A stretch of DNA of 64,000 nt from Erpobdella octoculata (GCA_963978895.1 OZ022244.1:8518923-8582922), one strand, 5' to 3'. Shown: positions 1 through 12,609, counted from the first letter of the stretch. A program made the numbers and translations. The notes: generated by a model not told the origin, from the letters alone.

Positions 1-1514
1 GCCCAGACTGACCCGCTGTCCACGTCAACCCGAAATGGAAAGTTTTCAATCACATTTCTGGCATCGGTTGATGAATTGTTCTGGCACAGCTTGGTCGTCA
101 AAAAATATTGAACCAATCTTGTCGGCGGGACGTTGAAACTTTTCACTTCAACTTTTCCTACGATTGCCTTTTCATTCGAATTTTCTTTTATATTGAATCT
201 GTAAAGGCTTTGTGTGAAATCAACTTGTTCGCTGATGATGTCGCGAAGGTGGATTGTCAATCTAGACGTGGATGACCTTGACGGATTTCCACCATCTGTA
301 GCCACGACTGTTAGTTCGTATTTACTGTGGTTCCATTCTAGCTCAAGTATATTAGATGTTCTCACGATTCCAGTATATGGATCAATCTCTATAAAAGTAA
401 TTGCATTGGACTTGTTTTTCGACGCCAAACTATAGACTAACTCTCCGTTGGGTCCTTCGTCACTGTCAATGGCAGCCACTCTGACTAAAGACGTTCCAAC
501 TGGGACATCTTCAGTAATTGTTGCTTCGTATGATTGCTTAAGAAATAACGGACTGTTGTCGTTCCTGTCTAAAACTTTGACGTCGAGAAGAAGTGTGGAA
601 GAAAGTGCAGGAGTGCCGTCGTCTATGCAGAGAATGACTGTTTTCTCACGATCAGAAACTTCTCTGTCAAATTTTCTGGAAGTAACAACTTTGAATTCGG
701 TTTGGTACATTTGTTTGAGCTCAAAATCTTTGCTCTGATCGTTTATGTTCTCAAAAATCTGAAATCTTCCTAGCTGCCTGGTCCTGTTGTAAGCAAGAAA
801 ATCGTGAAGTTGACATTTGAATTTTCCATTTTGTCCGCTGTCTGCATCGTCCACCGTGACGTGAGCCACGAAAGTGCCAACGTCGGAATTTTCAAAAACT
901 TGAGGCAGCGAATCGAATTTGGTGAAATTTTTATGAGGGTGTGAATCAAGTTTTGATGCAAATAGTTCTTGTTGCGGAGTTGTTGTACTAAAACCAGCAC
1001 GCCAATTTGTGTTTAGTTTTGTGACTGAAGTGACAGGTTGATTTCTGTTCTTTGGGTTTTGCAAAATTGGTGGATGAGGCTGGGAGTTGATTTTTATGAG
1101 AGGATAATTGTCATTGACATCTCTGAGTTTGATGGTGACTTGAGCCTGGGATGAATGTTTGACACTTACACCTTGGTCTGAAGCGGTCACGTCAAGCATC
1201 ATGAGGTGACCTGTCTCGTAGTCTAACTCCGCTTTTGTCATTAACCTTCCAGTCGTTTCATCCAGCAGATATATGTCTCCGTAGCGTGCGAGAGTATCAG
1301 GGGTGAAGTGGTAGCGAATCAAGCCGTTCAGTCCCTGATCAGGGTCTTTGGCGTGGAGTCTGATGAGTGTAGTGTTCACTGGGACGTTCTCGCGTACTTG
1401 TACCTCATACGTGAGATTATCGAAGGCCGGCGAATTGTCGTTAGAGTCGAGAACGGTGACGTTAATGAGCATGGAAGATGATCTTCGCGGATCTCCTCCA
1501 TCGAATGCTTCGAC
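1..1514 (-). CDS. Protocadherin, exon 3 (runs off the window)
   Basis: Extracellular cadherin repeats of a protocadherin, a calcium-dependent cell-adhesion membrane protein. The minus frame that starts at 1514, after the acceptor CCTAG, stays open for about 504 codons to the window edge. It contains the calcium-binding signatures of successive EC domains: LDSNDNSP, then DPDQGLNG, RDVNDNYP, DADSGQNG, LDRNDNSP and DSDEGPNG. That is about three and a half EC repeats. The last and first codons of exons 2 and 3 join in phase 0 to give FKVEAFDGGDP, a typical end of a cadherin repeat. The membrane segment and cytoplasmic tail lie outside the window. Orthology to a named protocadherin cannot be judged. 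The family call is firm. Confidence 0.92.
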
Positions 1515-1549
1515 CTAGGAATAAGAATGAATGATTGTTGTAGTTCTTT

Positions 1550-1550
<1 letters not shown>

Positions 1551-1586
<36 letters not shown>
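1551..1586. repeat. (AT)n microsatellite in protocadherin intron 2
   Basis: About 18 uninterrupted AT units, 37 bp upstream of the exon 3 acceptor on the minus strand. Confidence 0.97.
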
Positions 1587-1589
<3 letters not shown>

Positions 1590-2185
1590 TACAGACGTGT
1601 AATAATTACGCAATTACCACATTTAATCATTTACAGCGACTTGATTGAATTTTTTTATGAGAATGGTAGAAATGAAAAAAAAAAGTTCTTTATTTAATAT
1701 CTAACAGATCGATAAAAAAAAACCGTCATTTTGACGGGAAGTTCTAGTTTGAACACTAACTACACAAACATTTGTTTAAATCCCTTATATTAACTTCACC
1801 TCCGCTCTTGTTTGCTTGGTTGCTTGAATGTTTGCAAATCTTGAAAGTGAAAATTAACTAACTTCCCGCCATCCAATTGAGCTGAATTTGAAATATAGGC
1901 TCACTCTTCATGACAATGCATTTTGTTAAAGTTTAAAAAATAAAAAATTGCTTTGTAATTAAAAATAATTATTATCAATGTTTTAAAACAAATTAAATAC
2001 AAATAAATAAATTTTCACCTTTATGAATTTTTAAAATGTCATTTTAAAAGTAAATATTTATAATGAATGAAAAAGGCCGGCAAATCCAGATATATAAGTG
2101 ATTTGTCAAAAACCTGGTTTTACGGTTTATTTGTTTATTAGCTATTTTGTCTACTAATTGTATTTTAAATAAAACAAATATTCAC

Positions 2186-2620
2186 TTTAAATTGATAAAA
2201 ATCCTTGATTTCTCGGTCCAGTTGTTTTTTAAGCCCGAGTCTCAAGTGGCTCGCACCGGGTTGCAGAAGCTGGTCTCCCTTTGTTCGATCGGCGGAATTT
2301 GTTTTCATTTTTTGAGAGTCTTGAAATTTCAAAATTCTTTGTTCTTGAGAGCCAGAAACGGAAAGGGATGATCGTACGTTGAGTGGAAGAAGTTCAAAGT
2401 GCTGCTGTTGTGGAACTAATCGATACCCGGAAAGTCCGTTTTTTCCGCTGTCAGGGTCGGCTGCATCGGGAAGGATGAAGGACGTACCTGGTTCTGCGGC
2501 TTCAGAAACTTCAAGTTGTTGAGAGGAAGTTGGAAATTGTGGAGGATTGTCGTTGATGTCAAGAATGTGAAGGCGAACCTTAAATATACGAAAGACTGGC
2601 TGTTTGTTCACCACGTCGAC
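2186..2620 (-). CDS. Protocadherin, exon 2
   Basis: Second coding exon, 435 bp (145 codons), phase 0 at both ends. The acceptor is CTACAG just upstream of 2620 and the donor is GTGAAT at 2185-2180. It encodes the end of EC1 (LDINDNPPQF) and most of EC2, with DPDSGKNG and the LDREIKDFYQF segment that precedes the exon 3 junction. A serine/glutamine-rich insert sits in the middle of EC2. There are no internal stops. The following intron (1515-2185) is AT-rich and holds an (AT)n tract. Confidence 0.9.
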
Positions 2621-3246
2621 CTGTAGATATTCGTGAAATACTCAATTTCATAAAATACTTTTTTTATCGTAGATGTATTTTAATGTAATTTTATTAAAGT
2701 TTTTTTTTTATCTCATTTATGCATTACTTAGATGTACATTATCAATTTGGTGAAGACGAAAAATGTTATCTACTGCAGTATATTATATTTTAGTTTTAAA
2801 TTTATTCGAACAAATTATTCAATCTAAATTATAAAAAAATATACAGTAAAAACACAGTTTATCATATAAATGAATCTTTCATTATTAAGCCCTCCCAAGA
2901 TTTGGTTTTCACAAAAAGGAAGTCCTTCAAAAACAGTAAAAACCGATTGGTGGATTTGAGACGCTCAAAGTCTAATAGAACGCATTTTAATCGGAAACGA
3001 ATCATTGACCCAAGTTTCAGTTCAATTGAAAGGTGGGAAGTTCGTCATTAAATCAAATCAGCTTTCCAGAGATTTTGCCAGCCACGCACAAACACACTCA
3101 AAGTTATAATAAATAGGTATATAGAAAAATAAAAGTATGAGTTCTTTTTATTTTATTTTATTGCATCGAATCAATTTGCTTGTTAAATTTATCTTGAAAG
3201 TAGAAATGATTCTTGTTTGCTGTAACGAACTGACTGACTGACTCAC
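2621..3246. other. Protocadherin intron 1
   Basis: AT-rich intron between the GTGAGT donor at 3246 and the CTACAG acceptor at 2621. I see no element or conserved structure in it. Confidence 0.8.
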
Positions 3247-3591
3247 TTTGACGAAGCAATCGTCATCCGATGGAGAGCAAATGGCCTCTCTATCCACGGA
3301 AGTCGTTAAGTAAATTACTCCTGTTTGTTCGTCAATTGAAAATAAACGTTTGTGAGAAGTGGCTTTCGATAAGAATTGACATTCGATTTTTTCTTGAATC
3401 TTCGATTTTTTTAATTCTTTTGTTATGACATCACAAGTTGGTTGTTTCTTCGGTTCAAGGTTTTCGGTAAAATAACAATCGAAAACGACTTCTTGTTTTT
3501 CAATTATTTCTTCGGCGAAACAGAGAAATACGTAGGCGTTCTTAACGAACAAGAAAATAACGAACAACAACCAACAACGATCAGTTTCCAT
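3247..3591 (-). CDS. Protocadherin, exon 1 with start codon and signal peptide
   Basis: First coding exon, 115 codons, ending at a GTGAGT donor (3246-3241). The ATG at 3591 is followed by a hydrophobic stretch of about 25 residues (WLLFVIFLFVKNAYVFLCFA), a good secretory signal peptide. Downstream is the start of EC1, with LFSIDEQTGVIYL and DREAIC as in delta-type protocadherins. It splices in phase 0 to exon 2, giving CFVKVDVV, the usual EC1 strand before the DINDNPP linker. I chose the first Met because the signal peptide follows immediately. An upstream non-coding exon is possible but not visible. Confidence 0.9.
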
Positions 3592-5264
3592 GTTTCTGTT
3601 TTTGTTTTCTTATTTTTTTTTAAACAAAATCGACCTGAGATTAGACGAACGCAACGAGAAATGAAGATTAATCCGCCTCGTGGTGAGATTGATTCCTTGT
3701 TATCCTCTCAAAATAAGAAATAAAATTCTTATTATATAAAAGCCGGAAAACATTTTATCATCGTCGACAGTGTTGTTCGTGGTGTATCCTGAAAAGCTAT
3801 AATAAAGCAGAGTAGAGCGAGGCGTTCATTCTGAATGGATGGTTCACAACAATTCCAGTCCAATAAACGCTTTCACGTTTCGAGGCGTTTTGTCTCGTGC
3901 CCAGTGCTGGTCTGCATTTAAGAAGATGCGCACACCGATGCGTCTAGCGAGTGCAAAGTGCATCGCATTGAAGAATGGGTGGGTAAAACAAGTTTGTGGG
4001 GTGGGCAGAACGGATGAATTGGGAAGACGAAGGGGAGGGGGAAGGAGGAGGGAGACTGCTGTTGGGAGTGTTTCAGGCTTGCATCTCTCAAGCAGTCAGT
4101 CACAGAAACGAGTAATTATTCCACCCTGACATCCGACAACTTCGGCGCTCATAATCTCAACAAATACCGGGCAAGAATCAGGATTTGTATCAATATATAA
4201 TCATTATGCTGCCAATTTTGGCAACTCCAAGCAAATGGAAGCGTCGCGACCATTTAACAGCGGGGTCTGCATTTTAAAAGACGTCTTTCAAAGTGGCAAT
4301 TAAGCCATGAATAGCTTGAAAACTTTCTTGGAAATTCTGAAAAAAGAAACAGATTGATATAAGCAATTCCTATTTTTCTCGCGCAATTTTTTGGTTTAAA
4401 GCTTTTAAAACGTCTTGAAAAAAATCTCTTCTTCGGACGGGAAATAAAAATCCTTCTCCCTTTCAACCAGATTTGATTTTTGAAAATATAAAAAACATTT
4501 TATTTTTTTAATGAATAAAAAACATTTATAATTTTTAAAATAAATAAAAAAACCTTTTTATATTTGTAAATTTAATAAAATGAATAAAAAATATTTATAT
4601 TTCAAAAATGGTTTTATTCAACAAACGAACGCTCGGAAAGAGACAAATTTGCATCAAATTTCGTTCTCCTGCAAGCAAAGAATTAAATATTTCCCAACAA
4701 CTAACTAAAATTTATAAACTACTATAAACTGATATTCGCCACCTGGATGACATTCTTCTGCAAAAATATTTCAAATGTCAAATTGTGAGTTAAAAAAATT
4801 CAACACATAACTGCGTGTACCTAACATTGTCATATGCAACCACAATTCAACCAGCTATAAAGTTCTTATACATTTAAATATTTTAATAAATTTATTTACA
4901 AAGAATTTAAACACGGATGATAATTAGCTTTTTTATTTATCTTAGCGGAAGTTTTCAATTCGAACTTTCCAGCAATCACGACAGCAGACGACAAATAGTT
5001 TATTTCAAACGTGGTCATCAGCTGATCAGATTCACGTGACATGCGTGAGTAAGAGACATGTATTTGACGTGTACGGAACGTCGGAACATGTCTGTGATGT
5101 GCACGTTATGAATGTGTGACGAGGAAGTGAAAAGTATGAGACGAGCTTGCTTGTATCTGTGTGATGTTTATGTGACGGGTGTTTAACAATATGTATTCGC
5201 AGTGTGTGTGACATTTGTTATTTGACGTGGATGTGATTTTATTTGACGTGCGTATGTGTGATGT
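3592..5264. other. Upstream flank of the protocadherin, no gene seen
   Basis: This holds the presumed promoter and 5' UTR of the minus-strand protocadherin. It is AT-rich, with a purine-rich patch at 4015-4065. From about 5030 it becomes GT-rich with repeated GACGTG-like words, which look like a decayed edge of the minisatellite that follows. No convincing core promoter could be fixed by eye. Confidence 0.5.
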
Positions 5265-5269
5265 GTAAA

Positions 5270-5958
5270 ATCACACTAAGAAATATGTGTGGAAGTGTAT
5301 AAACACATATAGAAACATGTGTGGACGTGTATAAGCACATAAGAAACATGTGTGGATGTGTGGACGTGTATAAACACATAGAAACATGTGTGGACGTGTA
5401 TAAACACACATAGAAATATGTGTGGACGTGTATAAACACATAAGAAACATGTGTGGACGTGTATAAACACATAGAAACATGTGTGGACGTGTATAAACAC
5501 ATAGAAACATGTGTGGACGTGTATAAACACATAAGAAACATGTGTGGACGTGTATAAACACATAGAAACATGTGTGGACGTGTACAAACACATAAGAAAC
5601 ATATGTGGACGTGTATAAACACATAAGAAACATGTGTGGATGTGTATAAACACATATAGAAACATGTGTGGACGTGTATAAACACATATAGAAACATGTG
5701 TGGACGTGTATAAACACATATAGAAACATGTGTGGACGTGTATAAACACATATAGAAACATGTGTGGACGTGTATAAACACATAAGAAACATGTGTGGAC
5801 GTGTATAAACACATATAGAAACATGTGTGGACGTGAATAAACACATAGAAACATGTGTGGACGTGTATAAACACATAAGAAACATGTTTGGACGTGTATA
5901 AACACATAAGAAACATGTGTGGACGTGTATAAACACATATAGAAACATGTGTGGACGT
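5270..5958. repeat. Minisatellite of about 30-33-bp units, about 22 copies
   Basis: Tandem units of the form ACATGTGTGGACGTG + TATAAACACATA + (TA)GAA vary only by a TA insertion and single substitutions. The length variation of 30-33 bp shifts frame between units, so all three minus frames stay open and give spurious proteins of HTCFYMCLYTST type. Units are very similar to each other, so the array is young. Confidence 0.95.
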
Positions 5959-6797
5959 ACTCGTTTTTGAAAAAAGTTTCACATATTTTCTCACTCGATC
6001 TCGTTTTGCTGGAGAATCTCGAGTACCAGGTGACCTCACGAAATTCACCTTTGAACTTTTTGAACTCTTCGCTGATCATGACTGTCTCGTGCGATTTAGT
6101 TTTCATTATCCTACTTCCGTTATGAAATGCTTTCGTGATCTTTGCACAAAGAAATTTTTAATTTATTATTTAGAATATTAAACAGTTGTGCTCTCATCAC
6201 CAGTATCAACTGACCGCGAAAATGCTCCGAATAGAAAATAACTTGAAAATATCAACAATTTGATATTAAAGGAGTCTAATTCTTTCTCTCTCTCTTTTTT
6301 TCTCTCTTTTTATTTTTCTCTCTCCTCATCTCCCTCATTCTGTCTATCTCTTTCCGGTTGTCAAACTCAGGAACAAAAAATCTAAATGCATTTTTACTCA
6401 GAGAAACAAAAAAACATGCGTACAACTATATTGCTTGAAAGCTCAGATTGTTTTTCATTTTTAAAGCAAACAATCCAATACACAAATCCATACACACATA
6501 CCCACATACACACATACTTGCACATAATCTCGTTAACTCAAAACAGAAAACAATACGCACGATTGGCGCCAAAAATAATTTCTATTCTATGATATTTTTA
6601 TTTCTTTATCTCCTTTCATTTTCGTTTCTTTTATTCCGTTATTTAAATCGTTAAATCACAGCAAAAAGTTTGTTTCTAATGTCAACTCAGTGCAGTACAC
6701 AAGTTCGATTACTTTACTGGTCGTCATGCTACTTTTTTAGAGAAGCAATGTTATAAAAAATGATCGAAGTGGTTGTGATGATGATGAGTTGTCATAG
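5959..6797. other. No gene seen
   Basis: AT-rich intergenic DNA with a CT-rich low-complexity stretch at about 6282-6345 and a CACA/CATA-rich stretch at about 6478-6525. No coding or element signal. Confidence 0.6.
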
Positions 6798-7000
6798 TAG
6801 CTGGTTGTGGTAATGAGGTGGGTCGTTATGGTGAGTGGTTGTGATAATGAGGTGGGTCGTTATAATGGGTGGTTGTGGTAAAAAGGTGGGTCGTTATAAT
6901 AGGTGGTTGGGTAATTAGGTGGATTGTTATAGTGGGTGGTTGTTGTAATGAGATGGGTTGTTATATTGGTGATTGTGGAAATGAGGTGGGTCGTTGTGGG
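6798..7000. repeat. Degenerate 34-bp minisatellite, about six units
   Basis: Imperfect tandem units that begin GTGGTTGTGATAATGAGG and continue TGGGTCGTTATAATGG. They diverge more than the 5.3-kb array. GT-rich degraded units continue to about 7130. Confidence 0.85.
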
Positions 7001-7240
7001 AATGGTGAAAGTGGTTTTTGGAACTAGAACATGAATAGCAAGTGGCTTTTGAAATGGTAGAAGTGGTTAGTGGTTTTTGGAATTGAGACGATGGTTGGGA
7101 ATGGTAAATGTGATGGTGACATTGCACCAGCAGTGATGAGGATATCATGGTTATCTGTCTCATCATTCATTCATCCTTCGTGAGTTCGGTTGAAAGTCAT
7201 GTCCATTGTTGCGCTCTGCCTATCGAGATGCTTCTCCGGT

Positions 7241-7304
7241 TCAGTCCATCGGTCGATCGATCAACCGATCAATCAATCGATCGTTCGATCAATCAATCAG
7301 CTAA
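7241..7304. repeat. (ATCA/ATCG)n tetranucleotide tract
   Basis: Run of GATC/AATC words (for example GATCGATCAACCGATC) over about 60 bp. Simple-sequence DNA. Confidence 0.85.
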
Positions 7305-9469
7305 TTGATCAAGCAGAAATGAACTTTTCGTGACATTTCACTAATATCATCTTCTTTGTTGGCCTTCTCAATTATATCATCACATTCGTTTTTATCTCTC
7401 CTCACACACGCCTTCTCTCAGTTTTTATTTCTTCAATCCATTCCATCTTTTTTTGCGTTCTCTATATACTTGTGTGTCTGCTTGACGGGCTATGGGAGTC
7501 ATCTGTCACAAGGGGCTGTCTGTGTGCTGTGTGTAAGAGGTTGTCCGTGTGCATGGAAGCGTCGGTGTGCAGAAGAGATAAGAGGGATGGCTATTTTATT
7601 GGGCGAGTTCTCATGTTGCAGGTCCATGCATTATTTATTCACTTCAATTCATACAAAAAAGCAACACAATTTTGCGGGTACTTTTTCACTTTGCCGATTT
7701 TCAAACAGGATTTCGAGATGAATTTGTTCTCCAGCGTTGTTTTTAATTAACTTCATACAAATTTATAATTTTTTCCTTTAATGGATTGGTAACGAATCTC
7801 GTAAAGAACAAGACGATGTGTCGGAGTTCTGCAAAATAATAATTTATCTTTCTTTATGTAGGCTAAGTTGATAGTCAAAAAAAAGTTGGTCAGAAACTTA
7901 ATGAAATGTGAAACGGCAATTAAATGAAAGTCAAACAAATGTGTTTTAGTGTCACAACACTTTTGTTTATTAAAGTTTTTAAATGTTTTTTTATTTTACA
8001 TATAATAATTATAATAAATAAAGCTCTTCAAATCATCGATTGCTTGTTTGTATCGAATACCGAGACATCTAGCGAGAGTAACTGAACTAAAACAAATGCT
8101 TGCGGAAATTGCTCCTGACTATTCTCGACAGACTCTAAATAATTTACGGCCAGAATTAAATAGAAATAACGTCCAAATAATTTTAATAAGAAGAGCAATT
8201 AGACATCAGCGGAAAGCTCTAATTCATTTCTATGCAGGTGTTAATTACAGGTGCTTAATTGATTTACACCTGGATGAAACAGAAGGTTGATTTACCATGT
8301 GCACAAAAGTAATAAACACTTTCTCCTCAGGTATCTCCAATTTTCTGCCCGTAAGAAATGCTTCTAACAAGATTTAATGAAAAATACGCCGACAGCAAAG
8401 ACATAAATATTGCACGACAACCCTGAATGGAGGTATTTAAAATTTTGAAAGGATTTCCCGTCGGAGCACGAATTTATTTCAGGGTTTTCCCCCTCTCAAT
8501 CATGCGGTGTCGTAGGTTTCCATTTTGTTACTCCCTCTGCGTCTGAAACCGCTGGTGAGACAATAAATTTACCTTTTTTAAGCAGGCCTCATATGAATTC
8601 CTGAGCATGCTCTTTATACACTTTTCATAAATAATGCAATGCTTTCATTAAAGAACTTCCTAAAATGATGTTGTTGCAAGTTCACACGTTTGTATTAGTT
8701 TCGACTTTTTCTGAAATGAAATTCTGCTACTGCATTTAAACTTTTCAACCGTTATTATAGTAATAAAGCAAATCTAACAACAATATTCTGCCATACATAT
8801 GCAGACTGTTATATTATTTCATGCATATGCACAAGAAGACTACTATTATATTATTTCATTCCAGAGTTTTCCACGTGTCAGGTCGTGGACTTTTGACTAG
8901 TGAGTGAGTCGGGTTGGGTCAGGTCAAGTGAGGTCGGGTCGGGTTGCAGGGGCGGATACAGAATTCTGAAAACAGGGGGCGCCATGCATTTTCACATAGG
9001 AAGTATGCGTTGTAAATCTTCACTTTACCAACATTTGTTTCCAGGCATGGTCCTACCATTGGGGATGCTGGGGATACATGCATCCCCCCACTAGCCTAGG
9101 AGCTCAATTTTTTTCAATGAATAAATAAAGTTAAACGTACACCAAACAACTGCCCGCCAAACACCAACTATCTATCTAACCTAGATAGTTATAAAATATG
9201 AAGAAATCTGTGGGCATAAGCAATGCACAATTAATATCTCATTACTATAACTATTATCTTACTATATGCTTGACCAACCGAAGGCGATGATGTCCTGCCA
9301 GCTAGCAGTTTATAAATGAAGATATCTAGCTAATGTGATTCTCATTCGGTTTTCAGTTGTTTTCGGGTTTTCTACTCATCGTTGTTTCCTGGCGTTAATC
9401 GTTTAAAAAATTTCAAACAAAATTGAGTTCGTGCGAGTTTAGAACACTAGGTTTTTCATATACCTATAT
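7305..9469. other. No host gene seen
   Basis: Intergenic. At 8904-8946 is a short (GGTCGGGT)n-like tract, followed by GGGGCGGATACAGAATTC, which resembles the termini of dispersed elements seen later (CAGGGGCG type). The largest frame, an 80-residue plus ORF at 8048-8290, has no family motif I recognise. Confidence 0.5.
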
Positions 9470-10340
9470 CAGTGGTTCCCACACTTTTTCCACCGAGGGC
9501 CAAATCTAATTTGTCAAGTATCGTGGCGGGCCACACAAACGTTGAAAAGGGGAAACGTAGTGACCTTCAATTTTCAAACTAAACGTATACAACCAACTAG
9601 AATTAACTTTATTAAACAAAAGTATCATAATGCAAAAAGAACATTTCGACTTTATAGAAATTAGTTTGTGAATTTTTTAAATGCAATTTTAATCAATTTA
9701 ATGTTTGAAAACTGTTTATTACAGTTTCATCATCTTTAATGGTGTTTATGTAACTGCAGATTAGAAGCCAGTTTATCAATGTCTGGTTGCAGGTTTGCTG
9801 TGGCGTGTATCATTAACCCATTCAAATTTGAATCAGTTAGGCAAGCTTGATTTCTGTTCTTTATGAGTTTCATTGCTGAAAATGATTGCTCACATCTGTA
9901 CGTGCTTCCAATACGGCATATATAACGTTGAGCAAACGACTACAAATGCTCGAATTCATTTGCTGGCAGCAAACGCCAGAATGATATTATATTACTGGCA
10001 GATGGCTCGACAGGATGCTCAGAAAATCTGATTTTCAGAACCGAGTTACATCTCAAATCCATAATTTCAAGTTGCAAATTTTTTCAAGCATATTGATCTT
10101 ATCATCAAGAAAAACAAAAGGATTTGTGAAAAGTGCAACGTTGTTTGTCTCTGCAGCAAACTGGAAAAATCGTAACTCGAAAGCACCCAGAAGTACATCA
10201 ACCATGTTTTTGTATTTGTCAGATTAAAAATTAATTATTAATTACGTTTTTTAATAATTTGTTGAAAGCCCAAGGGCAGGCTAAGTCCAAGGCCTTGTCG
10301 GGTCACTTTTAGCCCGCGGGCCACAGCTTGGGAACCTCTG
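9470..10340 (-). mobile_element. hAT DNA transposon relic with perfect 8-bp target duplication
   Basis: The element is bounded by terminal inverted repeats, CAGTGGTTCCCA at the left and the complement of GGGAACCTCTG at the right. It is flanked on both sides by the same 8 bp, ACCTATAT (9462-9469 and 10341-10348). An 8-bp target duplication is the rule for hAT. The minus strand over about 9775-9925 reads as the C-terminal part of a hAT transposase, including CEQSFSAMKLIKNRN and PDIDKLASNLQ, without a stop in that stretch. The rest has been deleted, so this is a non-autonomous relic of about 0.87 kb. Terminal motifs and protein fragment agree, so the superfamily is secure. Confidence 0.88.
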
Positions 10341-10399
10341 ACCTATATTAATAAAAAAAAATACCTATTGTTTTCTGTAAAGTCTAAAGGTGGTAAAGT

Positions 10400-11510
10400 A
10401 GGAGAGACCGGGGCTAGTTGTAACATTGTTTCCTTTTTGTGATAGAGTGACTAAACTATTGAGTATTTTAATTCAAAAAGGCTTTTAAATGACATATCAT
10501 CTATTTAAAAATATATTCCCAAACTATTTTTTCTTGAATCAATAATTAATTTGTATTTATAAAACTTTTTGTGGAGAGAGTCGCTTGTTACAACTTACCC
10601 TGTTTTGGGAGAAAGTTGTAACTCGTGTGGGGCAAGTAGTAACGTCATATTAAAACAACATGCTTCTTGTATTATAAAATCAACTAACAAATAATACAAA
10701 TGTATTTTTACGAACTAATTAGGTAAATGCTTACTGTTTTCTTTAACAGCAATAATCATTTTATTAGTCGCAGAGGATTTACTTAGGTTAATTAAACTCA
10801 TTAATAAACTCAATCAAAAAGGATTTTTTTTAATACTCAGAATCTGAGTTTTCATTGAAAACCTTTTTCTTCACTTTATCAATCTTTGTCTTTTCAGGTC
10901 TATTCGACTTTGCTTTACCTCTGCTCTTTTCAGTTCCTTTGTTTTTTGCTTTAGCTTCTTGTTTTTTGTTATTTTCTCTTCAAATTCTCTCTCCAGAGTT
11001 TCCTTCTCTGGAGTGTCAGTCAAAACAGCTGACTTTCGTTTACGTGCAGCCCTGTTTGTTTTTCTTGGTTGTGCTTTAGTTAGAGATCTGATAATTGAAG
11101 GTGAAAAACCGGTTAACATATTTTAGATGTCTGAAGGGTTTGGACGATCAGTAACAAAAGCACCAGCAAAATCAAAAGTTTGAAAAATGTTTGGATTCAA
11201 CGGCCAAAGTCCAGTTGTTGTGAAACCGCTTATAATGTTGCTCGAATTCAGAGCCAGTGGCAAACTGTCCCTGACTAATGCAGGTATGTCATAAATGGTC
11301 ATAGTTTTCCCTGTATTGCTCACCCTCCAAAAAGTTTGAGTTCCTGAACGGACCGTACACGCCCACGTCCAAAGGCAGCAATTGGCGGGAGCAATACGGC
11401 GGTAATGACAGCATGATAAGGTGGTGTTCTTTGGCCTCTCTTAATACTTCAATGTTGACATGGGAGCTATAATTACCAAAATTTTGTTACATCTAGCCCA
11501 ACCGAAATTA
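10400..11510 (-). mobile_element. pogo/Tigger-like transposon relic (DDE transposase C-terminal part)
   Basis: The minus strand encodes, in several frames, the C-terminal half of a pogo-type DDE transposase. About 11500-11330 gives NNHSSHVNIEVL and LPLDVGVYGPF, where the family has a DNH..SH block and a QPLDVG.F.PF block. Positions 11323-11123 continue with NIISGFTTTGLWPLNPNIF, a hallmark of this family. Positions 11119-10871 give a basic, charged C-terminus. The left end near 10405 (GGGGCTAGTTGTAACA) looks like the transposon terminus, echoed internally at about 10605-10650. The N-terminal CENP-B-like domain and the other end were not found. Broken by frameshifts, so inactive. Confidence 0.8.
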
Positions 11511-11903
11511 TTAACATTTTCATTTCTAAAAAAATGATTGGCTTAGGTTATGTGAAAGTACTATCATACGGTAGTTTAATAAATACATAATAAAAAATAA
11601 TAAAACATTTTTAATTCGAGATCTTGGAATCAAATTTCACGAACTAGTATTTTTTAGGTTTCCTGGCAAAAAACAGTACTCCTGCTGATAATTTTCGTTT
11701 AAAACCTAACACTCTTTGAATATTGCATTTGCGTTTACCGAGGTTGAAGGAGAGTGCATGTTTGTCGTTCTATAGATATTAAACAAGTTAAAATTAGACT
11801 AAAGACCTGTCTTTTTAATAAGTTTTTTGATTAGGAGATGTTGATGAACTGCACGCCTTTGCGAAAGAATTGTTTTTGCAAACTTTTATTTAGGTTGCAA
11901 TCT

Positions 11904-11906
<3 letters not shown>

Positions 11907-11990
<84 letters not shown>
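11907..11990. repeat. (GT)n microsatellite
   Basis: About 42 uninterrupted GT units. Confidence 0.98.
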
Positions 11991-11991
<1 letters not shown>

Positions 11992-12379
11992 CTTTCTCTG
12001 TACGCAAACCTTGCAAGTGAAATTTAACCAGCTTTTTGACTAGCTTGGAAGCTGAAACTTTCAGCATAGCTTTATATTAGATGACTATACATGATTCAAT
12101 TAAAAAAAACTTACTTTGAACATCTTTCGTATTTCTAAATCAAGTGTATTTGAAATTAAAGTTTGTGTTAAAAAACTCGTTTTCTCCTTTACTTGGTTTT
12201 TTTATAAAGGCACGATATAAATGTTATTTTGTATTGTATTTCATGGAGATTGAATAGGAACATACACATTTCTTATGCTCAAAAACGCAATTTTCTTACA
12301 ACACATCCATTACTTGATGATAATTTTAAAATCTATAAAAAATAAATAATATAAGACTCCCAATAAACAATAAATGTAT
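11991..12379. other. No gene seen
   Basis: AT-rich intergenic DNA without recognisable structure. Confidence 0.5.
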
Positions 12380-12394
12380 CATCCCCCACCAGAA

Positions 12395-12575
12395 AAGGTG
12401 TCGCCCCGATTTGCCGAAAGCCGAATTGCCGAATGCCCCAAAATGGCCTTTTGGGCCGAATTGCCGAACGCTGATTTTCGGCAATTCAAAAATCAGCGTT
12501 CGGCAATTCGGCCTTTTTTCAAAATCCGAGTTCGGCAATTCGGCCTAAATTGGCTTCGGCAATTCCGCCCCAGAC
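12395..12575. repeat. GCCGAATTGCCGAA-type repeat with a 25-bp perfect hairpin
   Basis: The words TTCGGCAATTCGG and the complement recur about ten times. Positions 12454-12478 and 12489-12513 are perfect reverse complements (25 bp) around a 10-bp loop. It probably belongs to the dispersed element that continues to 12840. Confidence 0.8.
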
Positions 12576-12609
12576 GCCAAAAATCCTGGGACTGCGCCTG
12601 TTGGTTTTA

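Noticed and set aside
5239..6106. Three overlapping 225-276-residue minus ORFs rich in HTCFYM
   Set aside because: All three frames of the same minisatellite are open. The sequence is repetitive DNA, without start context, homology or codon bias.
8048..8290. 80-residue plus ORF
   Set aside because: No recognisable family, no splice or element context. Left as unassigned.
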